Part shown: positions 10,440 to 21,774 of the stretch, in pieces
Position numbering within the stretch: the first letter of the stretch is position 1
Layout: every line of letters starts with the position of its first letter
From: Multifurca ochricompacta
Lineage: Eukaryota; Basidiomycota; Agaricomycetes; Russulales; Russulaceae
Assembly (NCBI GenBank): GCA_022496185.1
Contig: WTXG01000130.1
Coordinates: 1-64,000, forward strand
DNA length: 64,000 nucleotides
Reading direction: 5' to 3'
The notes under the pieces: generated by a model
What the model was told of the DNA's origin: nothing
Databases searched by the model: none
What the model saw: the letters and a program-made list of their open reading frames with translations, nothing else
Program-made: the position numbers and the translations under genes

Positions 10440-10960
10440 TACTGACTAAGCTTTTTTTACATTACTATAATGGGTATGGTATGGGTACAGGTTTCTGATG
10501 GGTCGGTAAACCCATACCCATACCTGTACCCATGGCTAAACCCACATGAAACCCATGGGTATACCTGGACCCGTGACATGCACTAAACATCCTATCTAAT
10601 CATCTCTGTATACTAGATTTTAGTTGTGCTTGTATAAAATTGAAAGCAGAATAATAAAATAAAAATGGAACAATGAATTATCTTAATCTTCTGAACATAA
10701 AATAAGAGTCATTGAGGGATCTTAAGCAGCCACAAATGAATGCATTGTGTATCTTCTTGGTCCAGGAAGTCCTGGGCTGGGTATCCGAAATGCACAATGC
10801 AAGTAAAGAACTTGCATGCATTTTCACGGGTGACCCACAGGTAGCCCATGGGTTACCTGTACCCATAGTGACAGGTACAGGTATGGGTACAGGTACCAAC
10901 AAGGATACCCCAGGGTTACCCCTGCCAATCACTAGTTACAGCCAGGGCCCATAACCTATT
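10440..10960. repeat. Subterminal-type repeats of GGGTAC/ACCCAT motifs beside the hAT fragment
   Basis: Clusters of ATGGGTA, GGTACAGG and their complements occur at about 10468-10570 and again at 10830-10925, partly in inverted order. Short repeated motifs of this kind flank hAT transposases and serve as transposase-binding sites. The stretch 10680-10745 has a close relative at about 34480-34545 in the CHAT locus, which supports a transposon origin. Confidence 0.5.
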
Positions 10961-11428
10961 GAATGCAGCTGAGGTTAGATAAGCACTACCTAAATGAGTA
11001 GCAAGATAATTCAGTTGTGAATAATCAAAACTATACATTAATTAGTCTTTACCTAAACAGGTAGCAAGATAACTACACAAGTAATGTTAGCTATACATGT
11101 GGTAAAGATACAGTAGCCCACAAAACCATTCCAATGTTTGGCCATCCTGGAGAGATTGACCTACCACACAATGAGAATAATTTCCAAAATTAGTAGAAAT
11201 TGGTAGATGATAGTGTAGCATCTAAGCTTCAATTAGAGCCTATACTAATGTCAATTGAGTCAGTGGTTCATGATATATAAAATGTTTTGTGAGGCATTAT
11301 CATTGGAACGGTTTTGTGGCCAACATGTGAGATGACAAAACCAGTATCTGGTGGTCATGCAAATGCATTGACAGTCATGTGACAATGTTAAATAAGTTAA
11401 ACATACACCAAATAATCATCAACAACAC

Positions 11429-11750
11429 TTGCTTCTTACCATGCATGCCCTCTCTGCTGCCAAAAGGACTCACATCATCTCCCTCCTCACTTCAGGCAAA
11501 TCTGCCCTTAAAGTGTCAACTATGACTGGCCATGGCACTATTATCATCTCAAGATGGGTCATAAATACTGCCCTTACCATCCCAAGTCAAATGGAGGGAG
11601 ACCAAGGAAGCTGACAGAGAGAAATGCTCAGCATGCTGTTTGCCTTATCTCCTCTGGCAGGGCAGACACAGATGTGGAAGTGACTAGAGCACTTCAGAAG
11701 TTGTTAATGGGTTCCTCTATCAACATAATATGCCCATCTATCCTCCCATC
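11429..11750 (+). pseudogene. Tc1-type transposase N-terminal fragment, left arm
   Basis: Two overlapping frames encode a homeodomain-like helix-turn-helix start (MHALSAAKRTHIISLLTSG, then HGTIIISRW) followed in another frame by KSNGGRPRKLTERNAQHAV, the GRPRKL linker typical of Tc1 transposases between the two DNA-binding subdomains. The frame change near 11560 and the absence of the DDE domain make it non-functional. Confidence 0.75.
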
Positions 11751-11805
11751 AAGTTTTCAAGCCATAACTGGCCCCTCCCATATCATACACCCCCATTCCA
11801 TCATA

Positions 11806-12026
11806 CAGTAACCCACAAAACCATTCCAATGTTTGGCCATCCTGAAGAGATTGACCTACCACACAATGAGAATAATTTCCAAAATTAGTAGAAATTGATA
11901 GATGATAGTTGTAGCAGCTAAGCTTCAATTAGAGCCTATACTGATGTCAATTGAGTCAGTGGTTCATGATATATAAAATGTTTTGTGTAGCAATGTCATT
12001 GGATTGGTTTTGTGGCCTATTGCACT
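11806..12026 (+). repeat. Central MITE-like copy inside the foldback element
   Basis: The 221-bp centre begins CAGTAACCCACAAAACC directly after TA and ends near GGTTTTGTGGCCTATTG, so it has its own imperfect terminal repeats. It resembles the outer 210 bp of each arm with scattered differences. It is therefore an older or separate copy of the element's end sequence, around which the two arms are arranged. Confidence 0.7.
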
Positions 12027-12081
12027 TATGATGGAATGGGGGTGTATGATATGGGAGGGGCCAGTTATGGCTTGAAAACTT

Positions 12082-12403
12082 GATGGGAGGATAGATGGGC
12101 ATATTATGTTGATAGAGGAACCCATTAACAACTTCTGAAGTGCTCTAGTCACTTCCACATCTGTGTCTGCCCTGCCAGAGGAGATAAGGCAAACAGCATG
12201 CTGAGCATTTCTCTCTGTCAGCTTCCTTGGTCTCCCTCCATTTGACTTGGGATGGTAAGGGCAGTATTTATGACCCATCTTGAGATGATAATAGTGCCAT
12301 GGCCAGTCATAGTTGACACTTTAAGGGCAGATTTGCCTGAAGTGAGGAGGGAGATGATGTGAGTCCTTTTGGCAGCAGAGAGGGCATGCATGGTAAGAAG
12401 CAA
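12082..12403 (-). pseudogene. Tc1-type transposase N-terminal fragment, right arm
   Basis: This is the mirror copy of the fragment at 11429-11750, with the same two frames and the same GRPRKL linker, reading on the minus strand. It carries the same frame change, so the duplication came after the damage or the arms have been homogenised. Confidence 0.75.
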
Positions 12404-12723
12404 GTGTTGTTGATGATTATTTGGTGTATGTTTAACTTATTTAACATTGTCACATGACTGTCAATGCATTTGCATGACCACCAGATACTGGTTTTGTCAT
12501 CTCACATGTTGGCCACAAAACCGTTCCAATGATAATGCCTCACAAAACATTTTATATATCATGAACCACTGACTCAATTGACATTAGTATAGGCTCTAAT
12601 TGAAGCTTAGATGCTACACTATCATCTACCAATTTCTACTAATTTTGGAAATTATTCTCATTGTGTGGTAGGTCAATCTCTCCAGGATGGCCAAACATTG
12701 GAATGGTTTTGTGGGCTACTGTA

Positions 12724-14706
12724 ATCTAAGTAAATACCCACTTCAGTTGTGAATGGTCAAAACTGAAGTGTACACTACAGAAATAATGTCCTTAAATACT
12801 GTAAAGAGTGTGCTGTGCTATGGTCATAAAGGATTGTATCTTTAATCATAAGTAATCATAATAAATGAGTGGAATGTCAGTAAGTATATTACAATGTCCA
12901 CTTAACTCCATCTTGCACCGGCAACTCCGGTCACCTCTGATCCGGTCCAGCCAACTCTGATCCATTACCGGCTCAACAAACTTGACTTTACAGTATTTCA
13001 ACTTCTTTCATGCTCGACGTACAGCAATGGCTGTCATACACCAAACGAGACGGAGGTGCAGAACGCAGCCATTCAAACACCGCACTTCCTGGTGGGATGA
13101 AGCACGGACCTGCCAACCACGCAGAGTGATGTGAATACTGCTAGTCGATGAACAGTTGTATACCCCAACCCCACGTCCAACGGTCGGGCGATGGGGTGGT
13201 GGCTAGGCTCAGTGCTCAATCGGGGTGGCAGAAGGATGTAGAGTCCTAATGGGTCGTGGGACTGGCCCTTTTCCACTCTGGGCAATACACGCCCCTAGGT
13301 TCCACCTTCACGCTTGTTTGCTTCTTGTTCACCTGGCTCTTCGTATACACCCCACAAACACGTGTTGATAAGTGTTACCATCTCTAGGAGTTCCCAGCGT
13401 ATTGTATCATCTTGGTTGGCCGCAGTGCGTCCTCGCTTGCTTTTGGCTTACCTCGCACAGCTATTCTGGAGCATGTTCCTGCACCGTCTCTACTGACACC
13501 TGTCAGACAAAACCGGTGCAATCTGCCTGCTCGCCATCTAAAGAGCCGAAATGCGTCGGTACGGGTGGCCAGAGGCGACAAGTGTCCCGGAATCTCACAT
13601 AGGAGGAAGAGGTTGACGTCACAGGATGCTGCTGGGCTGGGGCGGACGTGGTCCTCCTCATCAGTCGTGGAGAACAGGACAGGATTGGAAAGTCAGCCAG
13701 GGCCAGGGAGAGCAGGACCAAGGAATCGTGGTAAACAAGGCGGGAGATCGCGGAGATGACTACGCCCTTTCAAGTATATTGATTACCCGGAACGAGCAAA
13801 GAAGAGGGTGGTGAGCCGTGAAAGCCAAGTCAGTCGAAAGGAAGTCGAATCGAAGGAAGGAAGATCGACTAGAATTGTATTCCATCAGTCATATATAAAT
13901 AAATAAAATTCTATCTTAACCAATGTTTTCCCTTCCCTTTCGCACGCACCCCTCTTCACTTCAACGGGTATCTGTCTGTAGTGAATAGCGCGCGCGCGCG
14001 CGCTATCGCACTTTGGAGCTCCAAGCGACACGATACAGGTCCGCCGCGTACTGAGGACAAGGCGGCTCTCTACTCTGCACGGGTTCTATGATCCTCTTTC
14101 CTTCGCGTACATCGCCCACCTCCCAGCAGTAGCGAAAAACAAATTTTAATCACCAAGTGCCTACCACCGAGCCTTCCTTACCAGTCTGTTCTAGTTCAGC
14201 TCGGCGACCTTTTGTACGCCGTGAAAAACTCGAGTCGTAGGTCCAGCACCCTGTTCAAACCGTCGTCAAAACCACATTGGTGGATGGGCAATTTTTTTTG
14301 AAATGATACGCACTGTGTCGGTTGAATTTGGCTGGTAACGTGTTCGTGCGTCATTGTATATATTTGCTCGCAATTGGCACGCACGCACGTGGCTATGGCT
14401 CTATCGGTACCCATCCATCCATCCATTTAAATCGGAGCGCTTTCTGCGCTTCCCTTGCGCATAAAGTCTAGTCTCCTCCGTTGCCTTGTCTGGTGCTGTG
14501 CAAATAGTAGACGGTCAGCGCTAACCAGAAAGGGGATGGGGGCTTGGCATCCACGCGCAAAACCGTAAGGTCTGACTGATATGCTATGTCACTTGACCAA
14601 AACCTTAGCGCAAATCATACGGCGTTGCTGCTTCTGTTTCCCTTTCACTGCTGCCCCGTATCCCCCCTCCCTTCCCCCCTCCCGTCCGTAGCTAGCTTCT
14701 TGCCTC
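12724..14706. other. Intergenic, no gene recognised
   Basis: Open frames here are short and resemble nothing I know. A motif near 12743 (TTCAGTTGTGAATGGTCAAAACT) is a near copy of one near 11000, so the foldback element lies between related flanks. A perfect palindrome of alternating GC (16 nt, flanked by TA) is at 13986-14005. A C-rich tract close to 14660-14690 is the likely core promoter region of the next gene. Confidence 0.6.
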
Positions 14707-16553
14707 ATGATGGTGTATCTTCGCGCCATCGTCCTCTCCTTACTTGCAGTCCACTCCTTAGCCGACCTTAATGCAGGCTTTTCGTCCTACGACAACGATT
14801 TCATCGAGCCAAGCTACATTCTGAACAAGAACTGGAATGCGACGACTTCTGTCGCTCAAGAGTCGATCGTACAGTGGGCAGACTTTCTGGCTGCGCAGGG
14901 ACCATGGTGTACGTGCATGCGCGTCTATTCTCTTCCATATTTCTGCGCTGACACTGGGGAGGAACTTGTGTTGGGATTATTGCAGCTGTCACGACCTCCA
15001 AGCCTTTTCTTGCGCCGTCAAATAATACACATGACTACCTCAGCTGGTCACCATAGTACGTCAGATACAAAGGAGCCCACGTTCATTATTGACCCTAAAT
15101 GCTCATCCCATATCTCAGTTGGTGGCCGAACTGCACTGGCGTTGGTAATACCACGGAACTAACCCCGCAACAAAGTGCATCCCTTTTGTCCAAATTACCC
15201 TTTGCACGCGCGCTGACCCGTTGTCTTTTATTTCTGGACGTAGTTTGGGCCACATGCCCGTATTATCCGCGCGACGGTGAGTTCAACCCCGATATCCGCA
15301 CGGTCAACAACACGGGCGCCTTCTCTGCCCTGTCCGATGCGGTCTTTTATAACGCCCTTGCATGGGCGACCAACGGGTCTTCCCGCTATGCGTTCAATGT
15401 CGCAAGCTGGATCAACACTTGGTTCCTCGCTCCGGACACGTACATGAATCCGAACCTGAACTACGCCCAGGTAGTGCGTGGGCCTGGCTCGGGCGCCAAC
15501 CTTGGCACGCATACGGGCGTGCTCGACCTCAAGTGCATGGCGAAGGTTGTCAATGCCGTGCTCGTCTTGCGCGCGGGAAAGGCGCCAGAGTGGACTGACG
15601 CGATAGACACTGGCCTTGTCAGTTGGACAAAGACATACATTGGATGGCTCACGAGTAGCCCGATCGCACTAGGCGAAGCTACTGCAGCAAAGTGCGTCAC
15701 TCCCAACCCTCTTCGGATGCGCTTTACCGCGCCGAGTGAGCATCATCCCGTGGACTGATTGTCTTGTGGGATCATTTGCAGCAACCACGGGTCGTTCTAT
15801 TATAACCAGCTCGCGGCGCTGCAAATTCTTGTGAATGACATTGCAGGTGCTAATGCGACACTCCAGAAGTATTTTTCTACCTTATACTTGAAGCAGGTCG
15901 ATGCCAGTGGCGAGCAGGTGAGTACTTTGTCCTAGAACACAATTACAGCCCTGACACGCAGAGCCAGCCCTTTGAGGCCGCGCGCACGCGGCCGTATCAC
16001 TACCGCTCGTACAACCTTGCGGCGATGATCGTACGTCCGCAGCTCTTCAAACTGTCGTGCGCAACCTACTGACCAACGCCACATGCGCTCACAGACCAAC
16101 GCGCGTCTTGCTGCGCATGTCGGCTTCAATGCTTGGAATCTGACCACTTCGGCTGGTGGCACAATCAAGGCCGCGCTTGACTTTACGATGAAAGTCCCGC
16201 CAGGTGACGAGCCCGCTTCGGAGCTCTTCTATAGCGTAGGCGCCGGCGCAGCGGTGTACGGCGACCCGGACGGTGGGTACGCTGCGTTTCTTGCCCGCTC
16301 GGAGCAGGACTACCCTGCGCAGCCATGGTTCTTCTGGAACCAGCCGCTGAGTGACTCCGGGTGGGTACGCACGCACGCGGGTAGTGCCGGTGCCGCGACG
16401 CCATCGGGATCCAGTTCGGCCGCGGGTACCACGGCAAGTAAGGGAAGCAGCAAAAACTCGAATGATGGTGCACGGGTCTTACTCGGGACTTGGAACAGCC
16501 TGTTTCTCGGGACAACGACCTTCGTGCTGGTACATATTCTTCTTTTTGCATGA
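14707..16553 (+). CDS. Secreted alginate-lyase-fold polysaccharide lyase, probably GPI-anchored
   Basis: Seven exons fit one frame: 14707-14908, 14986-15055, 15119-15174, 15244-15691, 15782-15917, 15962-16030, 16095-16553, giving 479 aa. All introns are GT-AG and 44-90 nt. The first 20 residues form a signal peptide (LRAIVLSLLAVHSLA). The body matches the fungal Alginate_lyase family (PF05426, chondroitin AC/alginate lyase fold, including CAZy PL38): DYLSWSPYWWPNC, PYYPRDGEFNPD, LDLKCMAKV, the NNHGSFYYNQ motif at residues 259-268 with the likely catalytic Asn-His, and RPYHYRSYN at 314-322. These enzymes cleave uronic-acid polymers by beta-elimination. The Ser/Gly-rich tail ending in a hydrophobic stretch without charge looks like a GPI signal. 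Substrate cannot be told from sequence. Confidence 0.85.
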
Positions 16554-17232
16554 TCAGTGTACCTTTTCCTTGCCGTTTTTATTATTCGCGCTCAGCAGTG
16601 TGTACCAAATGGACTATTTAGGGTAAATGATCGTACCACTCGTTGGTTGGTTTGTTACTTCAGAAGAGTTGGATGATTAACCAGTAGATATGTGCCTGAT
16701 TGACTTGTGCCCTCGATGGATAGGTAGTGACATAGTTCTGTTGTTTCAGTATTAGAGGCCACTACCGCCACCGGTTCGGGTCGTAGCTCTTTCCCCCCCT
16801 CAGCCGCTAAAGACGTCATATACCCTATTTTATCCGATCATATCCTCAAGTCCGCGTTTTATAATTACCCTGTATGTGTGTTGTGTGTATGAGTGAGTAT
16901 AATAAGAATCATGAGAAGATATCGGTTTCGAAATTAATAACAAGTGAGATCAGTTAGGTTGCGATAATTATAGGCTACTTAGTTAGAGCAAAAATGTGTG
17001 CTATGCTAAGTGAGCTGAGAACGAGGATGGATTGTGATTTTTGCCTGATTCTGATATTCTGCTTTGCCCCCGCCCCCGATCTTCCCAAAGTTGGTGGGAC
17101 CCTAACCCCTCTTCCCCCCGGCCCCCGGGGAACGTGCGGGTTTCACGGGCCCTTTGCATGCGTGTGTGCGTGTGCGTGTGTCGCATCGTGTCGTACTCAG
17201 CTCAGACATGGTGGAATAGATGGATGTAGATG

Positions 17233-17263
<31 letters not shown>

Positions 17264-18536
17264 GGCTGTCGAAAAAACAATACTACTGGCAACGCGTCAT
17301 AGTTTCCGTTCTCGTTTCATGTATGCAATTTTGTATCTTGACTCTTCTCTCAAGGGGATTGATTGAGACACATGCCATATACCACGAGTAGAGTTAAAAG
17401 TTTAAAGAAAAAAACAGTACCTTCTTTTGCCTTGCCCCCGAACTGGGGCCACGGGGGTTATCAATGATTTTCGTTGATGATGATCGATTAGAGATTGGGA
17501 AGTTGAAGTTGGTGGGGGGAAGGTGGGGGGGGGTGGGGAGAGGTGGGATGAAGAAAAGAATAGAATAGAATATGATGTTTTTGTTGTGTACTTCCCTCGC
17601 CCTTCCCCGTCCCGCCCTTTCCCCTCCTCCGACCTTGACGGTCTCCACACGACGAAAGTCCGTTTAGTTACTATTCGCTGTGATTAGGGCCAAAGTGGGA
17701 GCTTTTGCTTATTGGACGGGGTCGTGGTGGCCGCGTGTACCCCCGTATAATATTTGACTCCATTTTCCTCTGATTTTTGACGATCTCGGACCGACATGGG
17801 ACAAAAAAAAAAAGTGAACCATTAACGTAAACCGCAAAATTGCTGGAAGTGGAAAAAAACAAAACAAAACAAAAAAGGCAAATGCGCCCTCATTTTTTTT
17901 TATTTTTTTTTTCATTTTCTCCCCAACCAAAAAAAGAAAACGGCGCCGTTTCCATGAGGCAATTTTTGAAAAAATTTTGTTGGACAGATTCATGTGTTTA
18001 TGGTGTGTATGTGTGTATGTGATATGTATTGCATATTGTTACGTTACGTGCGTGTATTGAATGTGAGGAACTTCTAAGCAAAAAGAAGAAACAAAGAAGA
18101 AAAAAAAAAGCAATGAAGAGGAAAGATGGGGGGGCAGCATTCCTTAGCAGTAGATATGCAGTAATCGGTGGTGTTATACAAGTGATGCTATTAGTCGTGG
18201 ACTTGAGTATTAAAAGAATTGCCCGAAGGGGTATGGTATGGTTGCTTTCTAGGGGCCGTCACCAATATCATCATCACGGATCATTATCACCTAAGAGACC
18301 AAAGAGGAAAATGTCTTTTCCCTCCCTCCTGGGAGAAACAACAGGGCCAGCTGACAAGTGAAAGGGAAGAGGAGGGTAGGGGGGGGTAGGGGGGGGGGGG
18401 GGGGAAATGAAAACCTATTGCAGCAAATACCGGGGTGAGCCATAAGTCAATCAAAAAAGCAGCGCGTTGTACGCACCATCAGACATCGTCATCCCAGCGC
18501 CACATATTCGCAACACAAAAAAACCTCTTCGCTCTA
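16554..18536. other. Intergenic with low-complexity DNA
   Basis: No coding potential beyond short simple-sequence frames. It holds a GATA microsatellite, an A/T-rich stretch near 17800-17950 and a G homopolymer near 18377-18404. Confidence 0.6.
17232..17262 (+). repeat. GATA microsatellite
   Basis: About seven and a half uninterrupted GATA units, preceded by diverged GATG units. Confidence 0.95.
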
Positions 18537-19250
18537 TCAACCCCTCTGACTCGCGCTTCTCAGACGGGTGCCACCAGGGAACCCTCCAAGGCGCTCAAAG
18601 TTGCGTACAAAATCGCATTGACGGCCCGTCTCCGGACTCTGCGGGAATCGTCTGCACTTCTCAACAGACTTCCACTCTTCCGCGATGTACCGAAGCGCCT
18701 CCGTGCCATCTCTAACCGTGCCCGATTCGATTAGCCAACAGCCAACGACGACACCGGTGCGACCGATGCCTCCGCGACAATGCACGGCAGTCGTCCGTCC
18801 TCGACGAGCGTTGTCCATGAGCACGTCAAGGATTTGTCGAACGTAATTGACCGAACGGGGGAGACACCGATCAGGGATAGGAAAGGAATGATACTCGATT
18901 TCGCCCAATTGAACTTCCTCTCCTAATCTCGCGACGTGTGCGGCGAGATGCGGAGCGTAGGGGGAGAGTTCCCCCGATTCGGTGAGGTCGATGAAGGTAC
19001 GTACTCCCGCGCGTAGGAGTAAGTCAATCTTTTGCGAACGGTTCGCACGCGTGGGGGTCCATGGATATTCGCATGCGACGAGCAAGGGAGTCGCCCAGTA
19101 CGAGTTGGGGAAAGGTCGTGGACGGTGAATGTGACGTCCCATCGAAATGGACATGGGAATGGAAGTGAAAGAAGAGGCCCTAGTGCGCTGCTGCACCAGA
19201 ACATTAGAGGATTCGACGGAGCAGGATATGGATTCGGATTTGTAAGTCAT
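18537..19250 (-). CDS. Dual-specificity / tyrosine protein phosphatase
   Basis: A single exon of 237 aa starts at ATG 19250. The cysteine-phosphatase signature HCRGGIGRTG lies at residues 157-166, with catalytic Cys158 and phosphate-binding Arg164, and a general-acid Asp127 in the loop FPIPDRCLP. The preceding LLRAGVRTFIDLTESGEL is the usual strand of the compact DSP fold, as in CDKN3/KAP-like and PTPMT-like enzymes; the tail is short and basic. It would remove phosphate from Ser/Thr/Tyr residues or from a lipid. There is no signal peptide or membrane segment, so cytosol or nucleus is likely. An alternative start at Met33 or Met37 would trim a Ser-rich leader and leave the domain whole. Exact substrate unknown. 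Confidence 0.85.
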   Translation of the reverse strand: MTYKSESISCSVESSNVLVQQRTRASSFTSIPMSISMGRHIHRPRPFPNSYWATPLLVACEYPWTPTRANRSQKIDLLLRAGVRTFIDLTESGELSPYAPHLAAHVARLGEEVQLGEIEYHSFPIPDRCLPRSVNYVRQILDVLMDNARRGRTTAVHCRGGIGRTGVVVGCWLIESGTVRDGTEALRYIAEEWKSVEKCRRFPQSPETGRQCDFVRNFERLGGFPGGTRLRSASQRG

Positions 19251-21774
19251 CCCAAGAAATAAGAGAGATGAAGGAAGGAAAGAAGGATTATTCGCTAGTT
19301 GGAGTGGGTTCAGATCTGCGGACTTGGGAGAGGGGGTGGCAGGTCCTTTATGTATGGTGCGCGTATATAATAAGAAAAAAAAAAAGCTTCTATAATGAAG
19401 GGTCGTTGTTGCGGTATGGAGGCGTTTGGCTTAAGCGAAAAAGCGAAACGGAGGGGTGGGGTGGGGGCCCTGGCCAATAGCACAGCCGCGGGCGCTTATG
19501 TAATAGACCCCTAATTTCAAAAACCACGGCCAGGCCGGGCGTTGGCTGCTGCATGTATCTGTCTGCCTGTTGTCTATTGTGTCTTGTCCTGTCCAGACTC
19601 ACTAAGTAAGCGCCGCTCGTGCATGCGACAAAAGCATGGGATCTTCCCCTTCGCCCCAGACGGGTACAGCCCTTCATTGGGGGAGAGGTTTTTGTTTTTG
19701 TTTTTGTTTTCAAGAAGGCTCGCTGTCTGAGCAGCAGTAGGAAGATGGCTTCCACATACCATATCTCTACTTCTCTTCCCCAGACGATAATTACTCCCAT
19801 CCACTCTGATAGACTTTGGTCCGGCTCGTGGATTGAGATCTAGGACCCCCGAAACGGGCATCTGGAGATGGGATTAATTTTAAGATGAAACTGGTTGCGT
19901 GTTGCGTCTGCGATTTGTTTTTGTTTTTTTTTCTTTTCGTTTTCGTTTTGTGGACGTGACGCAAGATGAAGGAAGTTTACCAAGAATGATTGTCCCTGCC
20001 CTTCCCCTGTCCTGTCTTTGTTCTTCATTCAAGAAAACTTGTCGCTAATGCTGCTGGGTCCTGCTGCTGTTGAGTGACGTTTCGTGTTCCTATCTGTCAG
20101 TCATTGTTTAAGTTCCGTTTCGTCGGACACCCAAAGTCATTAAAACCCCCATAATAATGATGCTCACTGGCAGTGCTACACACATTGAGCACTTACTCCC
20201 ACCCACCCCTGCCTGGTCATCTGTAATGTATACCTTTGTAGGCAATCATATTGCGTCATGATAGTGGCCATGTCAGACTATATATCTAGAATTTAGATCT
20301 ACCTGCGGCACTGTGATAATACCTGCCGGCGCCTGCGGAGGTTTGCCGGCGCAAGACAGGACAAAAAAAGGGCACTCTGGTCAACATGCCAGCACATACG
20401 TGGTTTGCGGGTAAAACCGGAAGGGATTGGGATTGGAAGGGGCGGGGTGGGGTGAGTTAAGGTGGGGAGAGAGGGTAGAGGAAGAAATGGGTGAGGGTCG
20501 AGGGATATCTGTACTGCCTGGTTAGGTTGACTCGGCTTCCTTCATTTAGCCCCTGGCCCCCCTACCCAAAGTCATTATATACCCATATCGATTGTCTTGT
20601 TGCTTTTTTTTCTTTCTACTTATCCCCGCGGGCTATCAACCCAATTGTGGAAACGTGATGTTATTTGGCTCTCTCAGAGAGAGACTATACGGTAAGCGGT
20701 AAAGCGATTACTGTACAACTAAATACAGATTATCGTGTAAGACTGAAGGGAGGGGGGAGGATTTAAGGTGAAGGTATCCGTTCCGTATACCCCCAACCAA
20801 AGAAACGTGCGTTGAGTGCCACATGGTAATGAATGAATTGAAGGAATGAGCGTGTGAACTTGTCCTCCCCACGGCCCCCATGAATAAATTTAGAGAGAAA
20901 TTAGAGGAGACGGACAGAGAGACAGGATAAGTTGGACCGTGCTACGCCTCGGATGATGCCGCGTTCGGGGTTTTTTAAAGTGCGAGGCGAGTTGTGAAAG
21001 CGAAAGAGAGAGCGTGGCGTGGCGTTACTCTCCCTCCACCCGTTGAGACTTACCATAAGGAAGAGAAGAGAAGGAGAAAGGAAAGGAAAGGAAAGGGAAA
21101 ATAAAAATAAAAATAACAACCATATAGTTTCCCCTTCCCTTCCCATCCATCCGTCCATCATGGTGGAGATTGTGTTGAATTCACCGTTCATCAGTTATCT
21201 GTTATCCGGACCAACAACTTGGAACCCCTACACTACCTTACACTACCTTACCCATCCATCGATTCACTCACTCACACTCATCCTTCATCCTCCTTCCTTC
21301 CTTCTTAAATCATGATAACGGTGCGGCCCGGCCCGGTTTTGGTCTCCCTCTCCCGGACCCGGGCCATGCATTAAGTTTGGTTTCACCAGTAAGGTGAGCG
21401 ATCAAGATCAAAAGTTTCGGAAATGTCGAAATCCCTCCTCACCCAAACTAGTATTGGCGCGTGCGCTTCAAAAAGACAAGACTTGACCGTAGGTGGTGAG
21501 TCAGCCGGGACACTTCACGTCGAGCTTAGCGAGCGAACAACATAGTGAAAATCAAATCAAATCAAATAAATAAATAAACGAGAAGCTCGCAAAAACGGTG
21601 ATTATACTCAATTACACACGGCTTTCCCAGCAGATGTCACTTTTTTTTAAATGATTACAGGGGTCAGAGAGAGAGAGAGGGGGGTATAATACAAATGTGC
21701 TGACGACAAAAAAGTCCCACAAGAACAGAAACCAGTCGAACCAAAAAAAGAGGAAAAAACAATGAGAATATATA
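19251..21774. other. Intergenic, no gene recognised
   Basis: Only short simple-sequence frames are seen. TTTTTG repeats lie near 19690-19710 and A/G-rich tracts near 21060-21115; nothing resembles a tRNA or a known RNA. Confidence 0.55.

Larger units (their letters stand above)
11111..12721. mobile_element. Foldback element of Tc1/mariner origin with 695-bp inverted arms
   Basis: The left end CAGTAGCCCACAAAACC at 11111 is mirrored by its reverse complement ending at 12721, and the whole is bracketed by TA on both sides (11109-11110, 12722-12723), the Tc1/mariner target duplication. Arms 11111-11805 and 12027-12721 are colinear with no indel: every paired position sums to 23832, and I saw no mismatch in the parts compared. 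Each arm holds the 5' half of a Tc1-type transposase; the catalytic half is absent, so it would depend on a transposase supplied elsewhere. Confidence 0.85.
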
